Assembly (NCBI GenBank): GCA_947474205.1
Contig: CANJIC010000061.1
Span: forward strand, 1 to 9,679
Direction: 5' to 3'
Length of the DNA: 9,679 nt
Origin: Planctomycetaceae bacterium
GTDB lineage: Bacteria > Planctomycetota > Phycisphaerae > Phycisphaerales > SM1A02
Shown here: positions 1 to 6,602 of the stretch, piece after piece
How the letters are laid out: every line of letters begins with the position of its first letter
Numbering within the stretch: the first letter of the stretch is position 1
Position numbers and translations under genes: made by a program
Notes under the pieces: model-generated
Seen by the model: the letters and a program-made list of their open reading frames with translations, nothing else
Told to the model about the DNA's origin: nothing
Databases searched by the model: none

Positions 1-608
1 AAAATAATTGGCACCACAAGCCAAAGACCTTTTGGACCCGCGACCAATTCATGGCCGCCGCACAAATGTTCCAGCCAACCCTTCACGCCAAGTTCGCGGA
101 AGCCGTGCGCTTGAATCACAATGAACACAAAGAACGCAAGCACCGCGTTAACCGCGCTATTGACCGTGGCAGTTCCGCCCACCACCGCAAGTTGCGCGTC
201 TTCAATCCATGTTCCAGTGATGGCTTGCATGTCCTGCATTGGAACCATGCCGATTAAATTCAGCGACAAAATAAGGAAGAACAGCGTGAGAAGAAACGGC
301 GCGAATTTGTGCGCGTCTTTCTTGCCCATCATTGGCGTCAACATGTCGTCGCGCAGATACAGGCACATGACTTCGATCACTTGCGCAATGCGGCCGCGCG
401 ATAAATAGCGGCGATGACCTAGCGACTCTTTGCCCGTGGAAATATTTTTGCTGGCGTACAGCAACACCGCAACGAACGCGATCAATCCAACAAACAGCGT
501 GACCACTTGCAGCGTGAGACCGCTGTATGGCTCCATTCCGCCAATGCGAACAGGCGCATCAAGCACGTGACTGACTGGATTGTTGCCGGAGGCGAGTAGG
601 AATTGCAT
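1..608 (-). CDS. atpB: F0F1 ATP synthase subunit a (AtpB), 3'-truncated by window edge
   Basis: This is the membrane subunit a of the F-type ATP synthase, which forms the proton half-channels next to the c-ring. My reading of the minus strand from the ATG at 608 gives 202 uninterrupted residues before the left edge. Helix 1 spans about residues 33-52. A conserved region follows: IEVMCLYLRDDM at about 78-89, then KFAPFLLTLFFLILSLNLIGMVP at about 101-123, which matches the family pattern of a Pro-Phe, a long hydrophobic helix and N-L-x-G-x-x-P. Another helix lies at about 152-167. The essential Arg of the later 'RLFGN' helix is beyond the window, so catalytic integrity cannot be judged. The start is fixed by an in-frame stop at 627-629 with no other ATG between. 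There is no Shine-Dalgarno; the start is preceded by AACC. It is third in the atpZ / AtpI-like / atpB order, 94 nt after its neighbour, and atpE and the rest should follow to the left. Confidence 0.93.
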   Translation of the reverse strand, partial: MQFLLASGNNPVSHVLDAPVRIGGMEPYSGLTLQVVTLFVGLIAFVAVLLYASKNISTGKESLGHRRYLSRGRIAQVIEVMCLYLRDDMLTPMMGKKDAHKFAPFLLTLFFLILSLNLIGMVPMQDMQAITGTWIEDAQLAVVGGTATVNSAVNAVLAFFVFIVIQAHGFRELGVKGWLEHLCGGHELVAGPKGLWLVVPII

Positions 609-702
609 GGTTGATTCTGAAGTGAGTTAAGTGAACAAGATTGATACGCGAATGAAATGTTCAAACGCGCCGCGTGAAAGTGAGAGGCGGAAATTACTGC
701 CT

Positions 703-1290
703 TTATTGTTTCCGTGTGGAAGCCGTCTGCCGTGAAACTGATTTTGCCACAATGATGGCCTCCGCAAGAAGTCCAACCATGGCCCAAACCACCCCTCCAA
801 CCAGCACCGTAAGGGCGGGCAGATGGGAGAAGAAGTATATAGAGATGAGCAGAATTGGTGCCCCAAGAACTCGCACAACTGTGCTGCCCAGCCACCAGAG
901 CATCCAGTCGCTGGCGGGGCGGCGCTTCCAGGGTTGCATGCCAAAGAAAATGACCGCCCACAAGATGGTGATTGCGCCGGATGACGCGAGCAATCCACGG
1001 GCGGATTCGGGTTGGGCCTGCCAACTTTCCCACGGCAGTATATTTGTAAGTACTGACAAGATAAGCATTAACAAGAACAATCCAGCGACTTGCATTACGG
1101 GCAGCGCAAATATTGGCTCGCCCTTGAGCGGTCCAGACTGGGAAGTTTGCGCTTGCGCCGTGGCCGATCCAGAAAGCGTTCCTTGCGTGAGACTGTCTAT
1201 AGATGAATGCTCTGAAGATAAATGCACAGGGCGCAACGATGGCGGTTCTGGCGCCGAAAATGGTGGCTGGATTTGCTCAGAATCAGCCAT
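703..1290 (-). CDS. AtpI-like four-helix membrane protein in the ATP synthase operon
   Basis: A 195-residue protein of no family I can name with certainty. Residues 1-60 are a probably disordered tail rich in Pro, Ser, Gln and Thr. Four membrane segments follow at about 66-86, 102-118, 132-154 and 157-181, with an Arg (R140) inside helix 3 and a Glu (E177) inside helix 4. The C-terminus is basic. AtpI (UncI), a small four-helix protein encoded just before subunit a and linked to c-ring assembly and Mg2+ supply, has this topology and gene position, but is usually about 120-130 residues; the extra length is the N-terminal tail. Its start ATG overlaps the end of atpZ by 8 nt (ATGGCTGA), which suggests translational coupling and explains the missing Shine-Dalgarno. 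Calling it AtpI-like is an inference from topology and position; an unrelated membrane protein is possible. Confidence 0.6.
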   Translation of the reverse strand: MADSEQIQPPFSAPEPPSLRPVHLSSEHSSIDSLTQGTLSGSATAQAQTSQSGPLKGEPIFALPVMQVAGLFLLMLILSVLTNILPWESWQAQPESARGLLASSGAITILWAVIFFGMQPWKRRPASDWMLWWLGSTVVRVLGAPILLISIYFFSHLPALTVLVGGVVWAMVGLLAEAIIVAKSVSRQTASTRKQ

Positions 1291-1714
1291 TTTTGCCGCC
1301 GTTTTGTGGTTTTTTGCCAGGGCCTTCTAGTTCGCTGTTCAATTTCAGGGCACTTCTAAGAAAAGTGGTGATTCCAACTAATACGCCAGCGCCCGCGCCA
1401 CCAATAATTCCCCAGTGGCCCAAGTTTGGAAAAAGATAGTCCGCGCCCCACCCCAAAGCCACGCCGGCCACCACCTGGCTTGAGAATTCCCAACCTAGCG
1501 CGGCCATTTTCCAACCAATGCGGGTTTCCTTCAGGTCGCGATTGCGCCGCGCGGCGGGTGAAAGCGGAATCAATCGCTTGGGGGAAAATGGCGCAAGTCG
1601 GTCGCGGTTGGCTTCGCTGCCTGAATCTGTAGTTGAATCGCGGCGTGAATCGCGATCACCATCACGCTGCGAATCCGAATCAAAGTTGTTGTCAGAGGCT
1701 GGCATGGATTTCAT
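1283..1714 (-). CDS. atpZ: AtpZ-type ATP synthase accessory membrane protein (ATPase_gene1 family)
   Basis: A 143-residue protein that opens the ATP synthase operon. Residues 1-60 are hydrophilic and low in complexity, with Asp-Ser and Asp-Arg dipeptides at 12-31. Two Gly-rich membrane helices follow: about 70-90 (GWEFSSQVVAGVALGWGAD, ending in Asp92) and about 101-119 (GIIGGAGAGVLVGITTF). The pattern G-x-x-x-G helix, D-x-x-x-x, Pro, then a G-x-x-x-G helix is typical of the AtpZ/ATPase_gene1 family, which with AtpI is thought to form a Mg2+/Ca2+ transporter or to help assemble the enzyme. Family members are usually about 75-100 residues, so the N-terminal tail is extra. The ATG at 1714 is preceded by TTCC without a Shine-Dalgarno; ATG at 1705 is an alternative three codons downstream. 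The stop overlaps the next gene. The family call is from motif recognition only. Confidence 0.75.
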   Translation of the reverse strand: MKSMPASDNNFDSDSQRDGDRDSRRDSTTDSGSEANRDRLAPFSPKRLIPLSPAARRNRDLKETRIGWKMAALGWEFSSQVVAGVALGWGADYLFPNLGHWGIIGGAGAGVLVGITTFLRSALKLNSELEGPGKKPQNGGKNG

Positions 1715-1727
1715 GGAAGCCTACACT
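1699..1727 (+). promoter_or_regulatory. Candidate sigma70-type promoter for nuoI
   Basis: CTGGCA at 1699-1704 (4 of 6 matches to TTGACA), a 17-nt spacer, then TACACT at 1722-1727 (4 of 6 to TATAAT). Transcription would start near 1734, leaving a leader of about 20 nt before the nuoI ATG at 1754. The -35 box lies inside the first codons of atpZ on the other strand. This is pattern matching only; the organism's promoter consensus is unknown. Confidence 0.3.
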
Positions 1728-1753
1728 TCAACGCCAATCACCGAGACACCCCC

Positions 1754-2311
1754 ATGGCAATTCCAGACGACCAAATTATTGATGTGACCGAGAGCAAACT
1801 CAACCGCTCCGAGAATCTTTTTGTTGTGTCGGTGTTCAAAGGACTTGGCACAACCATGCGCCACGCGTTTGAGAACTTTGGGCGCAACGGCACCACCAAG
1901 AAAAATGTTTGGGTGGTGCAATATCCAGAGCAGAAGCGCGACGATCGCCCGGTTGAGGAAGGCGGACAGTTCCGTCCCAATTTCCGCGGCGTGCATCGCT
2001 TGAATAAAGATGAAGATGGCCGCGTGCGATGCGTTGCGTGTTTCATGTGCGCCACCGCGTGCCCCGCAAATTGCATTCACATTGTGGCGGATGAAAGTCC
2101 GTGGGATGACCGCGAGAAATATCCAAAGCAATTTGATATTGACGAGTTGCGCTGCATTTACTGCGGCATGTGCGAGGAAGCGTGCCCCGTGGACGCCATT
2201 GAACTTACGCCGCATTATGAAATCACTGGTTTGTCGCGCCAAGAGTTGATTTTTGACAAGTCAAAGTTACTCCAGGTGTACGACCAGACTATTGGCGAAA
2301 AGCCGATGTGA
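1754..2311 (+). CDS. nuoI: NADH-quinone oxidoreductase subunit I (two [4Fe-4S] clusters)
   Basis: NuoI is the ferredoxin-like subunit of respiratory complex I. It carries clusters N6a and N6b and passes electrons from the NuoG side to NuoB and quinone. The 185-residue length is usual for the family. After an N-terminal region with a G-L-x-x-T-x-R-H-x-F helix (about 30-42) and the conserved Y-P-E-x-K-R (57-62), two ferredoxin motifs are complete: Cys93, 96, 99, 103 followed by Pro104, and Cys134, 137, 140, 144 followed by Pro145. The pattern C-x2-C-x2-C-x3-C-P is intact in both, with F-R-G-x-H just before the first. The ATG at 1754 has no Shine-Dalgarno and follows CCCCC. It is divergent from atpZ and convergent with the AsmA-like gene, so no other complex I gene adjoins it in this window. 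A stand-alone, single-gene transcription unit is likely. Confidence 0.95.
   Translation: MAIPDDQIIDVTESKLNRSENLFVVSVFKGLGTTMRHAFENFGRNGTTKKNVWVVQYPEQKRDDRPVEEGGQFRPNFRGVHRLNKDEDGRVRCVACFMCATACPANCIHIVADESPWDDREKYPKQFDIDELRCIYCGMCEEACPVDAIELTPHYEITGLSRQELIFDKSKLLQVYDQTIGEKPM
1775..1803 (-). promoter_or_regulatory. Candidate sigma70-type promoter for the atp operon, inside nuoI
   Basis: Read on the minus strand: TTGAGT (1803-1798, 4 of 6 to TTGACA), a 17-nt spacer, then AATAAT (1780-1775, 5 of 6 to TATAAT). Transcription would start near 1768 and give atpZ a leader of about 54 nt. The site falls within nuoI codons 8-17, which is expected because only 39 nt separate the two start codons. This is the better of the two promoter matches here, but is untested. 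Confidence 0.35.
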
Positions 2312-2351
2312 GTGCGGCGCGAATGCGTGGCACTGAAATAAAACGCATGCT

Positions 2352-2377
2352 TCAACGCTGAGACGCGTTGTGGTTTT
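2352..2377. repeat. Imperfect direct repeat, copy 1, with perfect 6-bp hairpin
   Basis: This copy matches 2401-2426 at 20 of 26 positions by my alignment. Inside it, CAACGC (2353-2358) and GCGTTG (2365-2370) form a perfect 6-bp stem around a 6-nt loop, followed on the plus strand by GTGG and four T (2374-2377). It could act as a weak terminator for nuoI or as a small repetitive extragenic element. Confidence 0.45.
2353..2377 (+). terminator. Weak candidate intrinsic terminator after nuoI
   Basis: A 6-bp stem (2353-2358 with 2365-2370) about 40 nt after the nuoI stop codon, then a short TTTT run that is separated from the stem by several bases. The T-tract is poor and badly placed, so efficiency is doubtful and Rho-dependent ending is an alternative. 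Confidence 0.25.
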
Positions 2378-2400
2378 GCATTTGAAGTAATTTGCGCGCG

Positions 2401-2426
2401 TCAACGCGGGGACACATTGCGGTTGT
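2401..2426. repeat. Imperfect direct repeat, copy 2, with bulged hairpin
   Basis: Second copy, starting 49 nt after the first. CAACGC (2402-2407) can pair with GC-GTTG (2419-2425) with one bulged G and an 11-nt loop. Four of the six differences from copy 1 fall in or next to the loop and 3' arm, and pairing is nevertheless largely kept. Confidence 0.4.
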
Positions 2427-2450
2427 AATTACGACTACCTGCGGCGCGAA

Positions 2451-5400
2451 TTAGTTTTTTGGCTTCTTCAAAAACTTATCAAGCAATCCACCGACAACAT
2501 CTTTTTGTTGCGTTTGCTGTGGTGGCGAACCCGCGGGGGGCGGAGTTGTGGTGGTTGTGCCCGCGCCAGATTTACCGCCAAAAATTCCCTCGGCGATGCC
2601 GCCAAGGCCCTTGATGAAATCCTCTCCCTTGGGAAAATCCAAATTTGGCTCCACTTTCATTTGCAATTCCTTGCCCTGAAGCGGCCCAAAGAATGTCACT
2701 TTCACCTGCACGGATTGGAGCGTTTGCGCCGGGAGTCTGCCCAAAATAGCATTGATGTCATTAAATGACTTTCCAAGCAAGCCGTTGCCCGCCATGGCGT
2801 TGGTGACGCCTTCAAGCGGATAGCGCACCCTGATGAAGTTGGCGAACGGCGGATGCGACGCGAGATTGATCTCGGCCTCTGAAAAAATAGTTTGCTGCCA
2901 ACTGTTGCCGACCTTGCTTAATTGAATTGTGAAATCCTTGTAGGTGAGAATACCCTTGTTGATTTCGCCGTTGAGCGGCGAGAGCAAGCCCGGAATGGTG
3001 GACTTGTTGTCTTTCACCGTGGCAAGATTCATAAGACTGATCAACTGCCCGCTTTTTTCCAGCTCCACTTCGCCAACATCAATGGTGAAGCGCGCGTCGG
3101 TCTTGGCCATGTCAAATGGAAGCGGCGCGCGCACTATGGTGACCGTGGTGTTGACGGCTTTATTTTTAAATTCAATGTCGCCAAGAATTGGATTGATGGG
3201 ACGCAAAATATGCTCGCGCATATTTTCATCGGGGCGCAATTGAAACGTAATGGCCTCGCTTGGCACGACAATAATTTCAGATTCCACAATGCGCACCGCG
3301 GGAATATCTAGCGTCAGCGTGGGACTTTCTATGTGTCCCTTGAAGCGGTCAGAGTCTTCAAAACCAGTTTGACCGGCAAGTTGAATACTGAACACAGGAC
3401 CGGCGAGATTTTGAATGAAGCCGTCGCCTTCCGAGATGGCGTCAATAAGCGAGGATGGAAACTCGCTGATGTTGATGCCCGCCACTAATTTCATGGTGGA
3501 CATATTCAGTTTGCCATCCGCGCCGGTGAGATTTTGCGCCTTCAACTTCACGCTCATGGGCTTGGTGGGTTGCCCGACTGCGCCAAGCGCGCCGGTGAGA
3601 TTCAGTTGCGCGCTTTGGGCGCCGCTTGTTTGCACGGAAATATCCGTGGCCGCAAAATTCAGGGTGGCCACATTTTCTGGCTGCGCTGTTTGATTGCGCG
3701 GCGGCGGCGCATTTTTTGTGCTTGATGACAAAAGCGCCGTTGCGAACGTCACTTGAAATGGCTCCACGCGCGCGTTGCTTGCAATAGCCGCACCGACCGC
3801 GAGTGGATTCAACGCGCCATTGACGGATGGAATTGTGATGGACGCAATATCAAGCGCCACGGTGATGTCCGTTAAATTTCGCACAGGCGTTTTTTTCGGA
3901 CCGCGGTCCAGAAAAATTCTCACCGCGTCGCCGGGCACGCTTGCGTTGGCGGAACTTTTTGTCAACGTAATCGATCCGTTGGCGGCGCGCGAACCGTTCA
4001 TGTTGGCTTTCACGCGGCCCAGATCCGCGTCCAGCGCGAACGTCATGGCGCCGGACTGCGCGCCAACATTCGCCTTCAATTTGCCCGCATTTATGGCGCC
4101 ATTGGTGGTCCACTCGGGAACATCGCCCATGCCAGCGAAACGCGCGATGCGTTGCACGGCCACTTCATTCGCGTTGATGGACGCGTTCCATTTGTCCGCG
4201 GATTGCATTTGAAATTCACCCGCCACTTTCGCGGCCAGACCGCTTCCATCCAGCAAATCCGCGTTCAGCGTGGCGGCAACAACGCCGTTGAAAGAAAGCG
4301 GACCGTTGAAAGTAGAGCGCATATTTTTAACCACAATTATTTCACTGAGTCCATTGAAACCCGTCAGCGAAAGCGAGGTGAATGTGGCGGCAATGTTGGA
4401 TTTGGAAGAATTCAAATCGCGCTCCACAGTGGCCTGAATACTCATGTCACTCATGGCGCCGTTGCCCGCGTTGGCGGGAAGTCCGTTGGCCATCACGGCG
4501 GCCGCGGTCATGTTGCCTTCGAAAAGTTGTGGGCCATCAATATCCATATTGCCGCGAATCACGGCCTTCTGCAGCACCGCGCTTCCAGACAAGCCCGGTG
4601 TCTTTGCCAAGGAAAGTTGTTCAACAAAAATCGAAACTGGGCATGGAACTATTTCAAGCGAACCTTTTTCAAACGCAGCGCGATCCATCTTGAATGGTCC
4701 CGCGGCAAGCGTGCACTTTGTGGGCGCTTTTATTTTTGCCGCGCCTTGGCTGGCCCATTCAACCAACGCGGGAACAATGGTCAGCGTGGTATTGGCCAGC
4801 GTGAGCGAGGCCGTGCTGGTATCCCACTGCGCGTTCAGATTGATAACGCCAGGAATTGTTTGCGCGGAGATATTAAGCGTTCCACTTTCAAATGAGCCCG
4901 CAAGCGTGGACTTGATTGTTGAAACCCCGGGCTGAACATGGCGCAGAATGTCCACGATATTGGCTGGCATAGCTGGCAGAAGCGCGGGATCGAATGGGCC
5001 AACTTGCGTACTGGCGGTGACTTTCATTTGCTTGAATGCAAATTCTTTATCGCGCATTAAGCCGGTGATATTTGCGGTCACATTCGCCGGCGTTCCATTG
5101 AGCGTGGTGGTAAGAGCGAAGTCAACTTTGTCGGCCAGCGGCGCCGCGGCAAGCGTGACGTTCAGCGGGCCCATGGCCACGGGCGCAATGCCATCTTGAA
5201 TAAATTGCGTGGCGCCAATGTTCAACGAACCTTGGGCGGTGAGATCCACCAAATTAAATTGTCCGTTGTCGCGGACTGGCGGAATATAAAAACTGTGCAG
5301 CGCGATTGTGACTGGCAACGGCTGAGTTGTGATGACATTGAATGGCTTCAACAACTCCGGCGAAAGTTGCGCGCTGAGTTGCGTGGTCTTGCCTTGCACG

Positions 5401-6581
5401 GCGCCGGTACTCATGTCGATCGCGGCGGCGCTTTGCAATTGAATCTTTGCGCTTGTAAGTGAAAGGTCAAATCCGGTGCCGCTGTTGGTGGCGGCTTGCA
5501 ATGAAATTGTTGGACCAACATCGCGCGCCATGTTGATGGGCGTGCCTTGCATGAATTTTTGAAACAGCGAAGTGGGAATATTTTGCGCCTGCACCGAGCC
5601 GGCCCACGTGCGCGGATCCTTGGCCCATGTTGCGATTGGATCTTTGGAATTTGGACGAACCGCCTGTAACTTGGCGGCGATTGTGGCGGGTTGGCCATTC
5701 ACGGAAATAGCGATATTTGCCTGCACATCTATGGGTTTTGAGGCGGCGGCGTCAATAGAAAATTTAGCCTGCGTAATTTCCGCGGACGCTTCCAGCAAGG
5801 GCGACAACACGCCATCCACTTGCGCGCTCAGCGAACCATTGACTGCGATTGGATCAAAGGCGCCGGCGGTATTGAAGATGTTGGTGAACGTTCCATTGGC
5901 GGAAATGGCGCCGGGCTTGTCACCAATTTTTGTGTTGGCGGACAGTTGAATTTCCAGCGGACCCTTTTGACTCACCGCAAGTTTGGCTTTGAGTCCATCA
6001 ACGGCGAATGCGGGACCGGCGGCGTTGGAAATGGTGGCATCGAAACTACTGATGGTGATTTGAATTGGACGCGATAGAAATTGAAACGCGGGCGTGGCTG
6101 GCGACGCTGTTGATGTTGCGGTTGTTTTTTGCGGCGCGGTTGTCGCGGCGGTTTTTGCAAGATCAAGCAAACTCAGTTTGCCGTCAGCGTCAAGCGCGCC
6201 GGCAATTTTGGCGGACATGGTCACATCGATTTGATCCACGCTGCCTGTGGCCAAATCAAATAAGCCGTTGCGCAGCGACGCTGAAACAGCGACGGAACTT
6301 TTTCCGTCATTGCCAACAATGCTGAAGTTGTCCACGGCCTGCGGACCAAACCATGTCAGCGACATGTCGCCAATGGAAACTTTGCCGTTCACTTGCTCCG
6401 CGACGGCGCCAGTAATGAACCCGCGAAACATTGGAAGCGACGCGATGGATGGAAGGAACGCGACCAGCGCGATCACGCATGTAAGACCGCCAAGAATGAT
6501 CCACATGAAAATCTTGCGAAACTTTTTGCGCGGCTTTAAATCGGAAGTTGCGGACTGCGTTGTGTTGTTTGTGTCGGTCAT
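2451..6581 (-). CDS. Very large AsmA/TamB-like envelope protein, single N-terminal anchor
   Basis: A 1376-residue protein from the ATG at 6581. Residues 16-23 are basic, followed by one membrane helix at about 24-43, then an exported region. The opening N-G-K-V-S-I-G-D-x-S-L-T-W-F (about 65-78) and the alternating short beta-strand style throughout resemble the AsmA/YhdP/TamB class, whose members form long beta-groove proteins that span the periplasm and affect lipid transport or outer membrane make-up. Low-complexity stretches include an Ala/Thr/Ser linker (about 140-167) and a Thr/Pro/Gln stretch near the end (about 1341-1361) followed by a short amphipathic tail (GGLLDKFLKK). A denser conserved-looking segment lies at about 1115-1310. 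Codons 1-5 of a longer version would begin with TTG at 6596, only 4 nt after a GAGG, so this alternative start cannot be excluded. It lies 21 nt after nadA and is probably cotranscribed. The class call rests on overall style; the substrate is unknown. Confidence 0.65.
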   Translation of the reverse strand: MTDTNNTTQSATSDLKPRKKFRKIFMWIILGGLTCVIALVAFLPSIASLPMFRGFITGAVAEQVNGKVSIGDMSLTWFGPQAVDNFSIVGNDGKSSVAVSASLRNGLFDLATGSVDQIDVTMSAKIAGALDADGKLSLLDLAKTAATTAPQKTTATSTASPATPAFQFLSRPIQITISSFDATISNAAGPAFAVDGLKAKLAVSQKGPLEIQLSANTKIGDKPGAISANGTFTNIFNTAGAFDPIAVNGSLSAQVDGVLSPLLEASAEITQAKFSIDAAASKPIDVQANIAISVNGQPATIAAKLQAVRPNSKDPIATWAKDPRTWAGSVQAQNIPTSLFQKFMQGTPINMARDVGPTISLQAATNSGTGFDLSLTSAKIQLQSAAAIDMSTGAVQGKTTQLSAQLSPELLKPFNVITTQPLPVTIALHSFYIPPVRDNGQFNLVDLTAQGSLNIGATQFIQDGIAPVAMGPLNVTLAAAPLADKVDFALTTTLNGTPANVTANITGLMRDKEFAFKQMKVTASTQVGPFDPALLPAMPANIVDILRHVQPGVSTIKSTLAGSFESGTLNISAQTIPGVINLNAQWDTSTASLTLANTTLTIVPALVEWASQGAAKIKAPTKCTLAAGPFKMDRAAFEKGSLEIVPCPVSIFVEQLSLAKTPGLSGSAVLQKAVIRGNMDIDGPQLFEGNMTAAAVMANGLPANAGNGAMSDMSIQATVERDLNSSKSNIAATFTSLSLTGFNGLSEIIVVKNMRSTFNGPLSFNGVVAATLNADLLDGSGLAAKVAGEFQMQSADKWNASINANEVAVQRIARFAGMGDVPEWTTNGAINAGKLKANVGAQSGAMTFALDADLGRVKANMNGSRAANGSITLTKSSANASVPGDAVRIFLDRGPKKTPVRNLTDITVALDIASITIPSVNGALNPLAVGAAIASNARVEPFQVTFATALLSSSTKNAPPPRNQTAQPENVATLNFAATDISVQTSGAQSAQLNLTGALGAVGQPTKPMSVKLKAQNLTGADGKLNMSTMKLVAGINISEFPSSLIDAISEGDGFIQNLAGPVFSIQLAGQTGFEDSDRFKGHIESPTLTLDIPAVRIVESEIIVVPSEAITFQLRPDENMREHILRPINPILGDIEFKNKAVNTTVTIVRAPLPFDMAKTDARFTIDVGEVELEKSGQLISLMNLATVKDNKSTIPGLLSPLNGEINKGILTYKDFTIQLSKVGNSWQQTIFSEAEINLASHPPFANFIRVRYPLEGVTNAMAGNGLLGKSFNDINAILGRLPAQTLQSVQVKVTFFGPLQGKELQMKVEPNLDFPKGEDFIKGLGGIAEGIFGGKSGAGTTTTTPPPAGSPPQQTQQKDVVGGLLDKFLKKPKN

Positions 6582-6602
6582 GGTTGGACCGCACAAATTA
6601 CC

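Larger units (their letters stand above)
2312..2450. other. Convergent intergenic region between nuoI and the AsmA-like gene
   Basis: 139 nt with no credible gene. It holds two related 26-nt repeats (2352-2377 and 2401-2426), each able to fold into a short hairpin. The 12-mer TGCGGCGCGAAT occurs at 2313-2324 and again at 2440-2451, at the two ends of the gap. Transcription from both sides should stop here, yet no classic stem followed by a long T-run is present. Confidence 0.6.

Noticed and set aside
609..702. Promoter or operator before atpB (TGAACA at 632-637 and TGTTCA at 658-663 as an inverted pair)
   Set aside because: Six-base arms 20 nt apart are expected by chance at this length, no -10/-35 pair with normal spacing is present, and atpB is already served by the operon.
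674..1330. A 218-codon plus-strand frame and a 183-codon minus-strand frame (482-1033) over the atp region
   Set aside because: Both overlap genes whose membrane helices and operon order are convincing (AtpI-like, atpB). Their translations show no domain and are Cys/Arg/Ser-rich in shadow style.
1721..2242. A 173-codon minus-strand frame antisense to nuoI that would abut atpZ
   Set aside because: nuoI has both iron-sulphur motifs intact on the plus strand; the antisense product has no recognisable family and its length follows from nuoI codon use.
2312..2450. A small mobile element or CRISPR fragment in the convergent gap
   Set aside because: Only two diverged repeat units with unlike spacing, no spacer-repeat regularity, no transposase, and no terminal inverted repeats.
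4152..4895. A 247-codon open frame on the plus strand opposite the AsmA-like gene
   Set aside because: It runs antisense through a well-supported gene, has a composition rich in His, Arg and Gly typical of a shadow frame, and has no start signals or recognisable domain. GC-rich, low-stop DNA produces such frames.
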